A stretch of DNA of 64,000 nucleotides from Martelella alba (lineage in GTDB: Bacteria > Pseudomonadota > Gammaproteobacteria > Enterobacterales > Enterobacteriaceae): the NCBI RefSeq assembly GCF_005217455.1, contig NZ_SZPQ01000017.1, positions 1-64,000 on the forward strand. Direction: 5' to 3'. Position numbers and translations under genes: made by a program. Positions 1-10,345 of this stretch are shown here, piece by piece (within the stretch, counting starts at the first letter, position 1; each line of letters begins with the position of its first letter). The notes beneath the pieces were generated by a model. That model had not been told where the DNA came from and did no database searches. It worked only from the letters and a program-made list of their open reading frames with translations.

Positions 1-75
1 AAAAGCGAGTATTTTTAGTCATCCTGTTACCTCTCTCTCAAAGAGTTTAGTCTCCAGGATTCCCGGGGCGGTTCA
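1..75 (-). mobile_element. IS3-family element, right end (partial, runs off the window)
   Basis: The 75 bases match the right end of the complete IS at 9419-10724: the terminal repeat, the spacer and the first codons of orfA. The reverse complement of bases 1-22 opens with ATG and reads MTKNTRF, close to MTKNHQF in the complete copy. The terminal repeat ends at base 75 (GGGGCGGTTCA on the plus strand). The element therefore lies to the left of the window and has the same orientation as the second copy. The few differences between the copies suggest related rather than identical elements. Confidence 0.85.
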
Positions 76-155
76 TCGAGCCATGAAAGAGAAGTCTGTT
101 CCTGATTAACCATTCAACCATCCCTGAAAGTAATTCATCCCAACTATCTTAATGA

Positions 156-332
156 TTACCTTAATATAATTGTGGGTAGTTGCAAGCCGTCTGATACCGT
201 CTGGCGAATTCCTGACGCATTCGACAAAGGGATATCGTAAAGGTCGCAGTATTGTTCACGGGTCAGGCCACTGGTACGCCAAGCGGCGACGTGGTGTTTT
301 TTCTGGTTAAGAGTCCATCGAATTTTTGGCAT
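156..332 (-). pseudogene. IS66-type accessory protein (TnpA-like) remnant
   Basis: A 58-codon frame starts at ATG 332 and reads MPKIRWTLNQKKHHVAAWRT, then SGLTREQYCDLYDIPLS. The pattern W-x4-SGL-[ST]-x2-x-YC followed by a hydrophobic segment is that of the helix-turn-helix accessory proteins of IS66-family elements. It is short, stops soon after the helix-turn-helix, and no TnpB or TnpC genes are next to it, so I read it as a relic. It lies between the left IS copy and kdpE. The family call rests on motif recognition only. Confidence 0.5.
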
Positions 333-482
333 AGTTCAGTCTCCATGGGAGTTGTACGAATGCCGGTAATGCTAACTGCCTGAAAATTCCTGTGAAGATG
401 AGTTCCCCGGAACCTTACGCTCCAGTTCAAAGTCCATGGAGTAAGACGCACGAACCCTGCTGGGACGAAGAGAATTTGACAT

Positions 483-520
483 TGATAGAGTCCATTAACA
501 TTTATAAGAGGACTCTATCA
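483..520. repeat. Perfect 11-bp inverted repeat (hairpin)
   Basis: TGATAGAGTCC at 483-493 is followed after 16 bases by its exact reverse complement at 510-520. There is no T-tract on either side. It lies about 100 bases past the 3' end of kdpE on the minus strand, so it could end kdp transcription or be the end of a decayed IS. I cannot tell which. Confidence 0.5.
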
Positions 521-623
521 TCGTCAATCACCGGGGATTGCAACAGACGGCACTGAGATGACGCTTACCTTAATACAGAGAAATTATGTGATTAATCTCG
601 CATATTTCTATCGTAAAAGGTTT

Positions 624-1301
624 CTAGAGAACAAAACGGTAACCAATGCCATTTTCGGTCAACAGATGACAAGGTCTTGCCGGATCAACTTCCAGCTTCT
701 GTCTCAGGTGACCCATATAAATCCGCAGGTAGTGGCTGTTTTCAAGCGCATTCGGTCCCCATACCTCACTTAACAGCTGTTGCCGGGTCAGAACCTTACT
801 GTTGTTGTTCAGTAATACTGTCAACAGACGAAATTCAATAGGCGTAAGGTGGATCTCATTATCACCACGAAAAATACGATGGGCAGTCATATCCACTTTC
901 ACATCAGAAAACTGCCAGACAGTTTCAACCGGCGTCATTGCACTGTGGCGCCTGAGTAATACGCGCATTCGCGCCTGAAACTCGCCGATACCAAAAGGCT
1001 TGCATAAATAATCATCAGCACCGTTATCGAGCGCGTCTATTTTATCATCCTCGCTGCTGCGGGCTGACAGGACCATGACAGGTGTTTTGCTCCATTGCCT
1101 GAAATCCCGGATAAAGTCGACACCATCGCCATCGGGTAAACCTAAATCCAGCACCACCAGGTCAGGTTTACGCGTTGCTGCTTCAATCAGTCCCCGCTGC
1201 AACGTTTCAGCCTCATACACACGGATTGATTCCGCTTCCAGCGCCAGGCGTACAAAACGACGGATTTCTTTTTCATCTTCGATAATCAGTACCGTTACCA
1301 C
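624..1301 (-). CDS. kdpE: KdpE, response regulator of the kdp operon
   Basis: OmpR/PhoB-type transcription activator (225 aa) that KdpD phosphorylates when K+ is limiting; it then switches on kdpFABC. The receiver domain covers about residues 1-115: the acidic pair is in IIEDE, the phospho-acceptor is Asp52 in VVLDLGLPDGDG, and the conserved Lys is in YLCKPF. A winged-helix effector domain follows (about 125-225, ending NGIGYRFVL). The length equals the E. coli protein (225 aa). It starts 6 bases after the kdpD stop, so it is cotranscribed as the last gene of kdpFABCDE. Confidence 0.97.
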   Translation of the reverse strand: MVTVLIIEDEKEIRRFVRLALEAESIRVYEAETLQRGLIEAATRKPDLVVLDLGLPDGDGVDFIRDFRQWSKTPVMVLSARSSEDDKIDALDNGADDYLCKPFGIGEFQARMRVLLRRHSAMTPVETVWQFSDVKVDMTAHRIFRGDNEIHLTPIEFRLLTVLLNNNSKVLTRQQLLSEVWGPNALENSHYLRIYMGHLRQKLEVDPARPCHLLTENGIGYRFVL

Positions 1302-1307
1302 ATGACC

Positions 1308-3989
1308 TCACTCTGAATCATCAACCTGTGGCGGGGGATCCTGGGGCAGACGGACGATAAAACTGGCCCCACCATCATCACGATTCCCGGCGAAAATGAC
1401 ACCGCCATGGACTTCGACAATGGCCTGGCAAATCGCCAGACCCAGACCCACGCCCGGAATGGCAGATTCTTTTTTCGTTCCCCGGGAAAATTTATCGAAG
1501 ATGGCCTGCTCCTGCCCGTCAGGTATTCCTTTACCATTATCCCGGACTTCGATTTCAAGCTGACCGTTACAAACCTGTGCGTGCAGACCTATGGTCCCGT
1601 CGTGCCCCGCATACTTCACCGCGTTTTCAAGGAGGTTAATCAGAACGCGTTCGAACAACGCGCCGTCAACATACACAAGGGTTAACGGTTCGGGCATATC
1701 AAGTTCAATCTTCCGTCCGTTCAGGGACATTTCCAGAGTCCGAAGGACGCTGCCCACCACTTCTTCAAGGGTGATCCACTCTCTCTTAAGATTAAATCCA
1801 CCGGACTGGATACGGGCCATATCCAGCAGGTTATTGACCAGTCGCGTCATATTTAAAACATGCTGACGGATTTCACTGGCCTGCATAGCATGTTCTGAAC
1901 CTTCGCTGGCCAGATCCAGTGTCAGGATCTCCGCCAGACCAAAAAGTACTGTCAGCGGGGTACGCAAATCATGAGACAGGGCCGCCAGCAGGGTATTTCG
2001 TAACTGTTCACGCTCGCTGTCAAGCCGGGCCTGTTGTTCACCTGCAATCAATGACTGCCGCTCCAGCGTGCTGGTGATCAGCATAACGAAGGTTTCAAGC
2101 AGCCGCCGCTGCTCGGGGATCATCAACTGACGCGGATTGAACGGTTCCACAATCACCAGTCCGTGTGTTTTTTTTGTGCTTTTCAGTGGCAGAATAAGAT
2201 AGGGAACGCCTGGCAGCGTATCGGTGCCCGCCCCGGCAGGCAACCCCTTATCAAAGCTCCAGCGTGCAATCGCATCATCCCAGGGGGTCATACTCTGACA
2301 CGGCGTGAAGACCGCAAGTTTACCGTTCTGGTCTGGCAATAAGACCTGACTCCGCGCATTAAACGTCGACTCAATGAATTTTTCGCTGGTTTGTGCAACA
2401 TCAGCATGACTGTGTCCGGCTGACAGGGCTTTGGACATCTCGTAGAGCTGACGTGTGCGTTGCTCCCGGTAACGGGCAATACGCGCCTGGTAGCGCACGC
2501 CTGACGTCAGATTACCTATGACAAGCCCCACCGTCAGCATCACTGCAAACGTCAGTAAATACTGAGCATCAGAAACAGCAAGGGTACCGCGGGGGGAAAT
2601 GAAGAAAAGGTCAAAACTGATGACATTAATAAATGACGCCAGCACTGACGGCCAGCGGCCATAAAATAATGCCACCACCACCACGCCAAGTAAGTAGAGC
2701 ATCACCAGATTGGCCTTATCAAATGCCGGTAGCCACTGACTGGCGAAAAGCGTAATCAGTGTGCACAGGGCGAGAGCCAGGGCACAGCCCTGAATCTGTA
2801 CGCGCCATTTATCACTGAAAGCGCGGTTATCCGTCGTGCTGGCCGGCAAAATGATGGGGTTGTCATCAAGTGCAATCATCACCACATCAATATCAGGCGC
2901 ACGTGCCGCCAGGGTTTCGGCAAAACCCGGACGGTGAAACCAGCGCCGCCGGCTATGACGGCCAATAATAATTTTACCAAGATTATGCCCCCGGGCGTAT
3001 CGCAGTATTGCTTTTTCCGGCGCAGGGTCTGACAGTGTCGCAGTCTCAGCGCCCAGTTCCTGAGCAAGCTGCAGTGCGCTCAGGATGGCTCGTCGTTGCT
3101 GTTCCGGCAATTTATGTAAGGCAGGCGTTTCCACATACACCGCATGCCAGACGCTCCCCAGTTTTGCGGCCAGACGGGCGGCACCACGCACCAGTTTTTC
3201 ATTCCCGTTAACATGCCCGACACACACCAGAATCGCATCGCGGGTGTGCCAGACTTTTTCTTCCCCCTGGTGATCCCGCCAGGCACGCATCTGATCGTCC
3301 ACACGATCTGCCGTGCGACGCAGTGCCAGCTCGCGTAACGCAATCAGATTGCCTTTACGGAAAAAGTGTTCAATCGCCCGCTCCGCCTGACCACCGATGT
3401 AGACCTTCCCCTCATGCAGGCGCCTGCGCAGATCATCAGCGGGCAGATCAACAAGGACCACTTCATCGGCCGCATCAAAGAAAGGATCCGGAACCGTTTC
3501 CCGCACCCGGATACCGGTAACCCCGCTCACAACATCATTAAGGCTTTCCAGATGCTGTACATTGACCGTAGTGAAGACATCAATACCGGCCTCAAGGAGT
3601 TCTTCCACATCCTGCCAGCGTCTGGGATGACGTGAACCCGGCACGTTGCTGTGTGCGAGTTCATCCATCAGAATAAGCGCAGGACGCCGGGCAATCGCCG
3701 CTTCCAGATCAAACTCCTGAACGAAACGTCCCCGGTAAGCCATCCGTCTGGGCGGGAGTATCGCCAGTCCATGCAGTAAAGCGGACGTTTCCTGACGGCC
3801 ATGGGTTTCAACAACACCCGTCAGGACATCAAGTCCCTGAGCACGCAATCGCTGAGCTTCCTGCAGCATGGCATATGTTTTCCCGACCCCAGCACTGGCA
3901 CCGAAAAAAATTTTCAGTTTCCCGCGGTGCAGACCACCGGTCTGTTCTAACAGACGGTCAGGATTGGGACGGCCGGGTTCTTCTGTCAT
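1308..3989 (-). CDS. kdpD: KdpD, K+/osmotic sensor histidine kinase
   Basis: Membrane sensor kinase (893 aa; E. coli 894) that phosphorylates KdpE at low K+. In order: an N-terminal KdpD domain with Walker A GASAGVGKT at 30-38 and a Walker-B-like LILMDELAH; a universal-stress-protein-like domain; four closely spaced membrane helices in the middle of the protein; a GAF-like region; the dimerisation/phospho-acceptor box ALSHDLRTPLT at about 665-675; and the HATPase boxes LINLLENAVKY, DNGKGIP and GVGLGLAI. All catalytic motifs are intact. The gene follows kdpC after a short spacer that contains a 23-bp tandem duplication. Confidence 0.97.
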   Translation of the reverse strand: MTEEPGRPNPDRLLEQTGGLHRGKLKIFFGASAGVGKTYAMLQEAQRLRAQGLDVLTGVVETHGRQETSALLHGLAILPPRRMAYRGRFVQEFDLEAAIARRPALILMDELAHSNVPGSRHPRRWQDVEELLEAGIDVFTTVNVQHLESLNDVVSGVTGIRVRETVPDPFFDAADEVVLVDLPADDLRRRLHEGKVYIGGQAERAIEHFFRKGNLIALRELALRRTADRVDDQMRAWRDHQGEEKVWHTRDAILVCVGHVNGNEKLVRGAARLAAKLGSVWHAVYVETPALHKLPEQQRRAILSALQLAQELGAETATLSDPAPEKAILRYARGHNLGKIIIGRHSRRRWFHRPGFAETLAARAPDIDVVMIALDDNPIILPASTTDNRAFSDKWRVQIQGCALALALCTLITLFASQWLPAFDKANLVMLYLLGVVVVALFYGRWPSVLASFINVISFDLFFISPRGTLAVSDAQYLLTFAVMLTVGLVIGNLTSGVRYQARIARYREQRTRQLYEMSKALSAGHSHADVAQTSEKFIESTFNARSQVLLPDQNGKLAVFTPCQSMTPWDDAIARWSFDKGLPAGAGTDTLPGVPYLILPLKSTKKTHGLVIVEPFNPRQLMIPEQRRLLETFVMLITSTLERQSLIAGEQQARLDSEREQLRNTLLAALSHDLRTPLTVLFGLAEILTLDLASEGSEHAMQASEIRQHVLNMTRLVNNLLDMARIQSGGFNLKREWITLEEVVGSVLRTLEMSLNGRKIELDMPEPLTLVYVDGALFERVLINLLENAVKYAGHDGTIGLHAQVCNGQLEIEVRDNGKGIPDGQEQAIFDKFSRGTKKESAIPGVGLGLAICQAIVEVHGGVIFAGNRDDGGASFIVRLPQDPPPQVDDSE

Positions 3990-3993
3990 CCTT

Positions 3994-4039
3994 ATTAACC
4001 TTATTTGTTCTGCAACATTAACCTTATTTGTTCTGCAAC
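3994..4039. repeat. 23-bp perfect tandem duplication of the kdpC 3' end
   Basis: Bases 3994-4016 and 4017-4039 are identical and adjacent. The right copy contains the last kdpC codons (LQNK and the stop at 4024-4026); the left copy is a non-coding duplicate in the kdpC-kdpD spacer. The repeat lengthens the spacer but does not change either protein. Confidence 0.9.
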
Positions 4040-4599
4040 GCGTCCAGGGCCAGGTTCAACCGGACGACATTTACGTAAGGTTGTCCCATGAAGTTCACCA
4101 GCGGCGTCACCGTATTTTCGTTCACCACACGCTGTACTTCCGCCACAGACATACCGCGGGCCTGCGCCACGCGTGGCAGTTGCCATTGTGCGGCTTCCAC
4201 AGAGATGCCGTTATCCAGCCCACTGGATGAAGCCGTGACCAGGTCGACAGGAACGGCACCTCTGGCCTGAGGATTCGCCGCACGCAGTGCGTCAACCCGC
4301 TCTTTAATCGCTTTATCCAGTTCAGGGTTGCTGCCTGCCAGATTGCTACCGCTGCTCGCCATCGGGTTATAAGGAGCCTCGCCGGTGGCGGAAGGACGAC
4401 CCTGAAAATACTGTGGGCGGGTAAAGTCCTGACCCAACAACTCAGAGCCTCGCACCTGACCGTTGACTTCAATCAGGGAACCCCTCGCCTGATAGGGGAA
4501 CCACCACTGACCAAGCAGTGTGGTAACGACGGGATAAAGGCCTCCGGTGATAAGCATCAGGATAATCAGCATCACGATTGCTGGACGTAACTGTGTCAT
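4024..4599 (-). CDS. kdpC: KdpC, K+-transporting ATPase subunit C
   Basis: Single-span subunit (191 aa; E. coli 190) of the KdpFABC pump, needed for complex assembly and ATP affinity. One N-terminal membrane helix (about residues 5-28, [19 protein letters not shown]) precedes a periplasmic domain with the family motifs [20 protein letters not shown] and FQGRPSA, and it ends in a [11 protein letters not shown] segment. I chose ATG 4599 rather than the ATG at 4623: GAGGAAA lies at the right distance upstream, and the product then matches the usual length. The start lies 10 bases after the kdpB stop. Confidence 0.96.
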   Translation of the reverse strand: MTQLRPAIVMLIILMLITGGLYPVVTTLLGQWWFPYQARGSLIEVNGQVRGSELLGQDFTRPQYFQGRPSATGEAPYNPMASSGSNLAGSNPELDKAIKERVDALRAANPQARGAVPVDLVTASSSGLDNGISVEAAQWQLPRVAQARGMSVAEVQRVVNENTVTPLVNFMGQPYVNVVRLNLALDALQNK

Positions 4600-4609
4600 A
4601 ACAATTTCC

Positions 4610-6652
4610 TCAAACCAGGCCAAACAGGGTTAACAGCAGGTCTATCACTTTGATACCAATAAACGGCACCACCAGGCCGCCGAGACCATAGATCCACAGG
4701 TTACGGCGCAACATGGCAGAGGCCGTCAGGGGTTTATAACTCACCCCTCTCAGCGCCAGCGGGATCAGAAACACGATGATCAGGGCATTAAAAATGACCG
4801 CGCTCAGAATTGCTGACCCCGGAGAGTGCAGGTGCATCACGTTGAGCGCATTCAACTGAGGATAGGTCGCGACAAATGCAGCCGGGATAATGGCGAAATA
4901 CTTCGCCACATCATTGGCAATACTGAAGGTCGTTAACGAACCTCGGGTCATCAGCATCTGTTTACCAATATGCACCACCTCAATCAGCTTGGTCGGGTTG
5001 GAATCCAAGTCCACCATATTACCGGCTTCTTTCGCCGCCTGAGTGCCGGAGTTCATGGCGACCGCCACATCAGCCTGCGCCAGCGCCGGGGCGTCGTTGG
5101 TGCCGTCACCGGTCATCGCCACGAGACGACCTTCAGTCTGATACTGGCGGATCAGAGCCAGTTTGGCTTCCGGTGTGGCTTCGGCGAGGAAATCATCAAC
5201 ACCCGCCTCAGCGGCAATAGCTGCCGCGGTTAAGGGATTGTCACCGGTGATCATCACCGTTTTGATGCCCATTTTGCGCAATTGTGCGAAACGTCCTTTG
5301 ATACCGCCTTTCACGATATCTTTCAGCGCAATCACCCCTAACACTTTTATCCCTTCCACCACCACCAGAGGTGTGGCCCCCTGCCGGGCGACTTTCTCCA
5401 CCAGAGCATCCACATCCACGGGGAAATGACCACCATTGGCCTCCACATGGCGGCGGATCGCATCGACCGAACCTTTGCGGATCATGCGTTGACCAATATT
5501 AATGCCACTCATGCGGGTTTGTGCGGTGAACGGAACAAAGGTGGTATCCTGCACATTGCGTTCACGTAAGTTATATTTCTGCTTAGCAAGAACGACAATG
5601 CTGCGTCCTTCCGGCGTTTCATCTGCGAGGGACGAGAGCTGTGCGGCATCGGCCAGGGTCTTCTCATCAACCCCTGATACCGGCAGAAATATCGATGCCT
5701 GACGGTTACCCAGAGTGATGGTCCCCGTTTTATCCAGTAACAACACATCAATGTCGCCGGCCGCTTCAACTGCACGACCGCTTGTGGCGATAACGTTAGC
5801 GCCGAGCATACGGCTCATCCCGGCGATACCAATAGCGGACAACAGACCACCAATAGTGGTGGGGATTAAACAGACCAGAAGTGCAACGAGTACTGTTACG
5901 CTGACAGCGACACCACCGTAGTTGGAGAATGGCCAGATGGTTACGGTGGCCAGCAGAAAAATTAACGTCAGTGCCACCAGCAGAATAGTCAGGGCAATCT
6001 CATTCGGTGTCTTGCGACGCTGTGCCCCTTCCACCATGGCGATCATCCGGTCAAGAAAGGTTTCACCCGGGTTTACACTGCACTGGATCACCAGCCAGTC
6101 GGACAAGATACGTGTTCCTCCCGTTACGGAGGCGAAGTCACCGCCGGATTCACGGATAACCGGCGCGGACTCACCGGTAATGGCACTCTCGTCGACAGAT
6201 GCGCCACCCTCAAGGACTTCACCATCACAGGGAATGATGTCACCGGCTTCCACCAGGACCACATCGCCTTTACGCAGGTCGGATGTCGGTATATGATCCA
6301 CCTGAGCATCATGCTTAGGAGCACGTAGCTTGCGGGCGAACACAGTCTTTTTCACGCCGCGCAGACTGTTCGCCTGCGCTTTGCTGCGCCCTTCCGCCAG
6401 AGCTTCGGCAAAGTTGGCGAACAGTACCGTCACCCACAACCACAGACTGATCGCGCCGGTAAACCCTGCGCTGCCTTCAATATGTCCTGTCGCCATCGCC
6501 ATGGCGAGCAGGGTGGTCAGAATACTGCCAACCCAGACAATAAACATCACCGGGTTCCGCCACTGGATATGCGGACTTAGTTTGGTAATGGAATCTTTCA
6601 GCGCCTGATGGACCAATTTTGGTTCAAACAGGACCTCTTTATTATCGCTCAT
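4610..6652 (-). CDS. kdpB: KdpB, catalytic P-type ATPase subunit
   Basis: P-type ATPase subunit (680 aa; E. coli 682) that couples ATP hydrolysis to K+ import through KdpA. Visible motifs: actuator TGES (in AITGESAPV), phosphorylation site DKTGT near residue 306 ([12 protein letters not shown]), KGS in the nucleotide-binding domain (IRKGSVDAI) and the hinge [11 protein letters not shown]. Membrane helices lie at both ends. The frame is open 80 codons further upstream, but that part lies inside kdpA. Start ATG 6652 has GGAG nine bases upstream and gives the family N-terminus ([12 protein letters not shown]). Confidence 0.97.
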   Translation of the reverse strand: MSDNKEVLFEPKLVHQALKDSITKLSPHIQWRNPVMFIVWVGSILTTLLAMAMATGHIEGSAGFTGAISLWLWVTVLFANFAEALAEGRSKAQANSLRGVKKTVFARKLRAPKHDAQVDHIPTSDLRKGDVVLVEAGDIIPCDGEVLEGGASVDESAITGESAPVIRESGGDFASVTGGTRILSDWLVIQCSVNPGETFLDRMIAMVEGAQRRKTPNEIALTILLVALTLIFLLATVTIWPFSNYGGVAVSVTVLVALLVCLIPTTIGGLLSAIGIAGMSRMLGANVIATSGRAVEAAGDIDVLLLDKTGTITLGNRQASIFLPVSGVDEKTLADAAQLSSLADETPEGRSIVVLAKQKYNLRERNVQDTTFVPFTAQTRMSGINIGQRMIRKGSVDAIRRHVEANGGHFPVDVDALVEKVARQGATPLVVVEGIKVLGVIALKDIVKGGIKGRFAQLRKMGIKTVMITGDNPLTAAAIAAEAGVDDFLAEATPEAKLALIRQYQTEGRLVAMTGDGTNDAPALAQADVAVAMNSGTQAAKEAGNMVDLDSNPTKLIEVVHIGKQMLMTRGSLTTFSIANDVAKYFAIIPAAFVATYPQLNALNVMHLHSPGSAILSAVIFNALIIVFLIPLALRGVSYKPLTASAMLRRNLWIYGLGGLVVPFIGIKVIDLLLTLFGLV

Positions 6653-6672
6653 AAAAGACATCTCCACAGAGC

Positions 6673-8355
6673 TCAGAGTAATGACAGGTGTTCCGCCACC
6701 GGTCCCAGGGCCAGAGCGGGAATAAAGGTCAGGGCACCGACCAGCACGACAGTGCCAATCAACAGACCAATAAATAGTGCACCCGTTGTCGGTAACGTAC
6801 CGGTACTGACAGGCTGAATTTTCTTGGTGACCAGAGACCCTGCGATAGCCATCACCGGAATAATGACCCCAAAGCGGCCAAAAAACATGCAAAAGGTCTG
6901 AAGGCTGTTCCAGAACGGGGTATTCGCGCCAAGTCCGGCGAAGGCACTACCGTTGTTATTTGCCGCGGAAGAGACACCGTACAACACTTCACTGAAACCG
7001 TGGATGCCCGGATTATAAATCCCTGCACGCCCTGCTTCAGTCATCAATGCCAGTGCAGTACCCAGCAAAACCAGTGCCGGCGTCACCAGAATGGCGACAG
7101 CCGTCATTTTCATTTCGCGCACATCAATTTTCTTGCCGAGATATTCCGGCGTACGACCAATCATCAGTCCGGCGATAAATACGGCCAGCAGGACATACAT
7201 CAGCATGCCGTACAGACCCGAACCAACGCCGCCAAATACCACTTCGCCAATTTGCATCAGCCACATCGGCACCATGCCACCAAGTGCAGTGAAAGAGTCA
7301 TGCATCGCATTCACTGCACCGCAGGATGCGGCAGTCGTCACAACGGCGAACAGACTGCTGGCCAGAATGCCAAAGCGGCTCTCTTTTCCTTCCATATTGA
7401 TATTGCCGGAAGCCCCCAGCTCCATCAGATGTGCATTACCTGTTGTTTCGGCCCACATCACCACAACGACGCAAATCACGAAGATGATGGTCATCGTCCA
7501 CAAAATGGCATGTCCCTGACGGACATCGCCCACCACCTTACCAAAGGCAAAACACAGACCGGCCGGGATCAGAAAAATTGACAGCATCTGCACAAAGTTA
7601 CTCAGCGCCGTCGGGTTCTCAAAAGGATGTGATGAATTGGCATTAAAAAATCCGCCACCATTCGTTCCCAGCATTTTGATGGCTTCCTGTGATGCTACCG
7701 GCCCCATTGGGATGATATGCTTAACGCCTTCAAGACTGGTGTAAGCCTGATACTGAAAAAAGTTCTGAATTGTTCCTTGCTGAATCAGAAACAGGGCATA
7801 AACCAGAGAGATGGGCACCAGGACGTAAAGTGTGATACGCGTCAGATCATGCCAGGCATTGCCGAGGGTGCTCACAGATCGACGGGCAAACGCTCGCGTC
7901 AGGGCAAACACCACGGCAATACTCGTCGCAGCAGAAAGGAAGTTCTGCACGGCAAGTCCGGCCATCTGGCTGAAATAGCTCATGGTGGTTTCCCCTGAAT
8001 AGGCCTGCCAGTTTGTGTTGGTCACGAAACTGACTGCCGTGTTCATCGCGAGATCCCATGACAACCCTGGCAACTGCTGCGGATTAAACGGCAACACGGC
8101 CTGGCCCAGCAGGATAAAAAACAACACCACAATACCCAGCACGTTAAAGAGCAGAATTGCCGTCAGATAGCTTTTCCAGTCCATTTCTTCGTGATTATTA
8201 ATACCGGCCAGACGCCAGAATCCTTTTTCGAGGGAAACGACTCCGGGAAAGGTTTCACCTTCAATCAACCGGGCAAACAGTGCTCCCACGGGTTTCGCCA
8301 GCATCATTAAAATAACCAAAAAACTGGCTAACAGTAAAAAACCTGAAGTAGCCAT
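6673..8355 (-). CDS. kdpA: KdpA, K+-binding/translocating subunit
   Basis: Integral membrane subunit (560 aa; E. coli 557) related to K+ channels, which selects and passes K+. It has about ten hydrophobic spans. The four pore-loop regions are recognisable: [42 protein letters not shown] and [13 protein letters not shown]. Its ATG overlaps the kdpF stop (ATGA), and it ends 20 bases before the kdpB start, which indicates translational coupling. Nothing looks damaged. Confidence 0.97.
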   Translation of the reverse strand: MATSGFLLLASFLVILMMLAKPVGALFARLIEGETFPGVVSLEKGFWRLAGINNHEEMDWKSYLTAILLFNVLGIVVLFFILLGQAVLPFNPQQLPGLSWDLAMNTAVSFVTNTNWQAYSGETTMSYFSQMAGLAVQNFLSAATSIAVVFALTRAFARRSVSTLGNAWHDLTRITLYVLVPISLVYALFLIQQGTIQNFFQYQAYTSLEGVKHIIPMGPVASQEAIKMLGTNGGGFFNANSSHPFENPTALSNFVQMLSIFLIPAGLCFAFGKVVGDVRQGHAILWTMTIIFVICVVVVMWAETTGNAHLMELGASGNINMEGKESRFGILASSLFAVVTTAASCGAVNAMHDSFTALGGMVPMWLMQIGEVVFGGVGSGLYGMLMYVLLAVFIAGLMIGRTPEYLGKKIDVREMKMTAVAILVTPALVLLGTALALMTEAGRAGIYNPGIHGFSEVLYGVSSAANNNGSAFAGLGANTPFWNSLQTFCMFFGRFGVIIPVMAIAGSLVTKKIQPVSTGTLPTTGALFIGLLIGTVVLVGALTFIPALALGPVAEHLSLL

Positions 8356-8444
8356 CAGAAAGCCTCCGCGTTAATCAGGGCATACACCAGATAGCCCAGT
8401 AGCAGGAAAACCAGCACGATACCGGTTATGACGCCTATACTCAC
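8355..8444 (-). CDS. kdpF: KdpF, small membrane subunit
   Basis: A 29-residue, single-span peptide that stabilises the KdpFABC complex. The reverse complement reads [19 protein letters not shown] and ends [10 protein letters not shown], very close to the E. coli peptide in sequence and equal in length. The start is GTG at 8444, preceded by AGGTGG. The stop overlaps the kdpA ATG. It is the first gene of the operon. Confidence 0.92.
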   Translation of the reverse strand: MSIGVITGIVLVFLLLGYLVYALINAEAF

Positions 8445-8525
8445 ATTCCACCTCCAGTCAGACTATTGAACTGATGAGGAGTGTAAATTTTTTGGTGCAA
8501 AAATTTTGTAAAAAGATCATCAGAT

Positions 8526-8545
8526 GGGTATAAAAAAAATATAAA
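8526..8545 (-). promoter_or_regulatory. Candidate KdpE-binding T-rich box upstream of kdpF
   Basis: On the minus strand, about 80-100 bases before the kdpF start, a long T-rich run ends in TATACCC. This resembles the E. coli KdpE site (T-rich, then ACACCC). Position and strand fit activation of kdpFABCDE. Bases 8445-8666 between kdpF and the dehydrogenase gene hold no gene and probably contain the whole promoter. Confidence 0.45.
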
Positions 8546-8666
8546 AATTTACGGATGTGGACAAAATACAATCAACAGAGAGTGATGACTCCAAGTAGTC
8601 GATTTTGATATCTTGTGTTTTCACATCGGTGATAAATCGACATCCTGAACGCCTGACAGTGTTGCT

Positions 8667-9401
8667 TCAGACATGTTGGCCCCCGTTGACAGGGATCTCC
8701 GCGCCGTTTATGTAAGATGCCTCTGAAGTGCAGAGAAAATGGATAAGTGCAGCGACTTCTTCGGGTTTGCCCAGACGGCACAAGGGAATGGCCTGTTCGA
8801 CGATTTTCGTCGTGCCAGGTGAGAGGATGGCGGTGTCAATTTCTCCGGGCGCAACGGCGTTAACGCGAATACCGTACTTGCCGAATTCATGGGCCATTTC
8901 GCGAGTTAAGGCCGACAATGCGGCTTTTGAAGTGGCATAAGCAGCCCCAGCGAAAGGATGAACCTTGCTGCCAGCGATGGATGTAACGTTGATGATACTG
9001 CCCTGCACGGCTTTCAGCTCTTCAAACAGACCTCTGACCATTATGGCAGTGGAAAAAAGATTCACATTAAATACGTTTATCCAGGTGGCGTAATCGGTAA
9101 ACAGGATACCGATTCGGTCACCATGTGCGTTTTTAGGTGAAATGCCGGCGTTGTTCACCAGCGCGTCCAGCCGTCCATCCAGTCGCTGTCTGATGGACGG
9201 CAGGATATTTTCCAGTTGGCCAATATCTTCCAGATCGATATGAATATGGTTGACTATGCCTTCGGCCCACGGACATTCCTCCCTCCAGCTCTGGCGCGAA
9301 ACGGTGAAAATCCGCCAGCCGGCGGCATGGAAATACTTAACTGTGGCATGTCCGATACCCCGACTCGCACCAGTCAGTAACAGCGTTTTCCTGTGTGACA
9401 T
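8667..9401 (-). CDS. Short-chain dehydrogenase/reductase (SDR), classical type
   Basis: NAD(P)-dependent oxidoreductase (244 aa), substrate unknown. The Rossmann cofactor loop is TGASRGIG (residues 10-17). Other SDR hallmarks are NNAG, the catalytic Ser in NVTSIAGS, and YATSK (catalytic Tyr and Lys). The C-terminal SYINGAEIPVNGG is typical of the FabG/3-oxoacyl-reductase-like group. AAGGAG precedes ATG 9401. The IS at 9419 begins only 17 bases upstream of the start, so its native promoter is gone. It lies upstream of kdpF in the same direction, but a relation to K+ transport is not evident. Confidence 0.85.
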   Translation of the reverse strand: MSHRKTLLLTGASRGIGHATVKYFHAAGWRIFTVSRQSWREECPWAEGIVNHIHIDLEDIGQLENILPSIRQRLDGRLDALVNNAGISPKNAHGDRIGILFTDYATWINVFNVNLFSTAIMVRGLFEELKAVQGSIINVTSIAGSKVHPFAGAAYATSKAALSALTREMAHEFGKYGIRVNAVAPGEIDTAILSPGTTKIVEQAIPLCRLGKPEEVAALIHFLCTSEASYINGAEIPVNGGQHV

Positions 9402-9496
9402 ATGACTCCTTAGATCATTGAACCGCCCCGGGTTTCCGGGAGAGTGTTTTGTCTGTGAACTCAGGCTGCCAAAACCGGGTTCCGGATGGAAGCATA

Positions 9497-10345
9497 CTAC
9501 GCTTTTTCAGCTTCTTCCGGGGGGATATGCCCGAGACGTTCCAGAAGCCTGCGATTGTTGTACCAGTCCACCCATGCCAGCGTAGCCAGCTCCACTTCCT
9601 GCCGGGTTTTCCAGCGTTTTCTGTTTATCACCTCCGCCTTGTACAGACCATTGATGCTTTCTGCCATCGCATTGTCGTAGGAGTCGCCCGTGCTGCCCGT
9701 GGAGGCCAGTAATTCTGCTTCCTGCAGCCGTTGCGTGTAAGCCAGTGAGACGTACTGCGAGCCTTTATCCGAATGATGAAGGGTAGCGGACGGGCGGCGG
9801 GACCACAGTGCCTGCTCCAGCGCATCCAGTACGAACGTCGTCTCCATCGACGCGGATATCCGCCAGCCAACGATCATACCGGCGAACACATCGATGATGA
9901 ACGCCACAGACGCGAAGCCCTGCCCGGTGCTCGCGTAGGTAAAATCAGCCACCCAAAGCTGATTGGGACGCTCTGCCACGAACTGGCGGTTGATCCGGTC
10001 ATGGGCGGCTCCGGCCTTACGGCTGACCGAAGTGCGCACTTTTTTACCCCGGAGAACACCAGCGAGCCCCATCGTCTTCATCAGCCGCGCGATCGTGCAT
10101 CTGGCCACGATGAAGCCTTCCCGCTGCAACTGGCGCCAGACCTTGCGAACGCCATGGACGCTGTAGTTTTCGTCGTATACGCGTTGTCTCTCCTGCTTAA
10201 GCCGATCACGTCAGTCACGCTGACTGCGTTTGTCCGGATGCTGATGGTGGTCCTGGTGCCGGTAGTATGTCGACGGGGCGATATTCAGCTCATGGCATAC
10301 CGGTCCGACCCCGTATTCATCGCGCAGGGTGTCCAGCAGCGGCAT
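9497..10345 (-). pseudogene. IS3-family transposase orfB with an internal stop
   Basis: DDE integrase-type transposase. The frame starts at ATG 10345 (MPLLDTLRDEYGVGPVC) and is interrupted at codon 45 by TGA (10211-10213), where relatives have Trp. It then runs open to 9497. The rest is complete: HTH_21 region (VYDENYSVHGVRKVWRQL), DDE core (LWVADFTY, HHSDKGSQY, and the E in DSYDNAMAESINGLYK) and the C-terminal YNNRRLLERLGHIPP. Unless the stop is read through, no full OrfAB transposase can be made. Confidence 0.85.

Noticed and set aside
6653..6892. 80-residue N-terminal extension of KdpB
   Set aside because: It overlaps the kdpA coding region, has no family similarity, and the internal ATG at 6652 has a good Shine-Dalgarno and gives the normal length.
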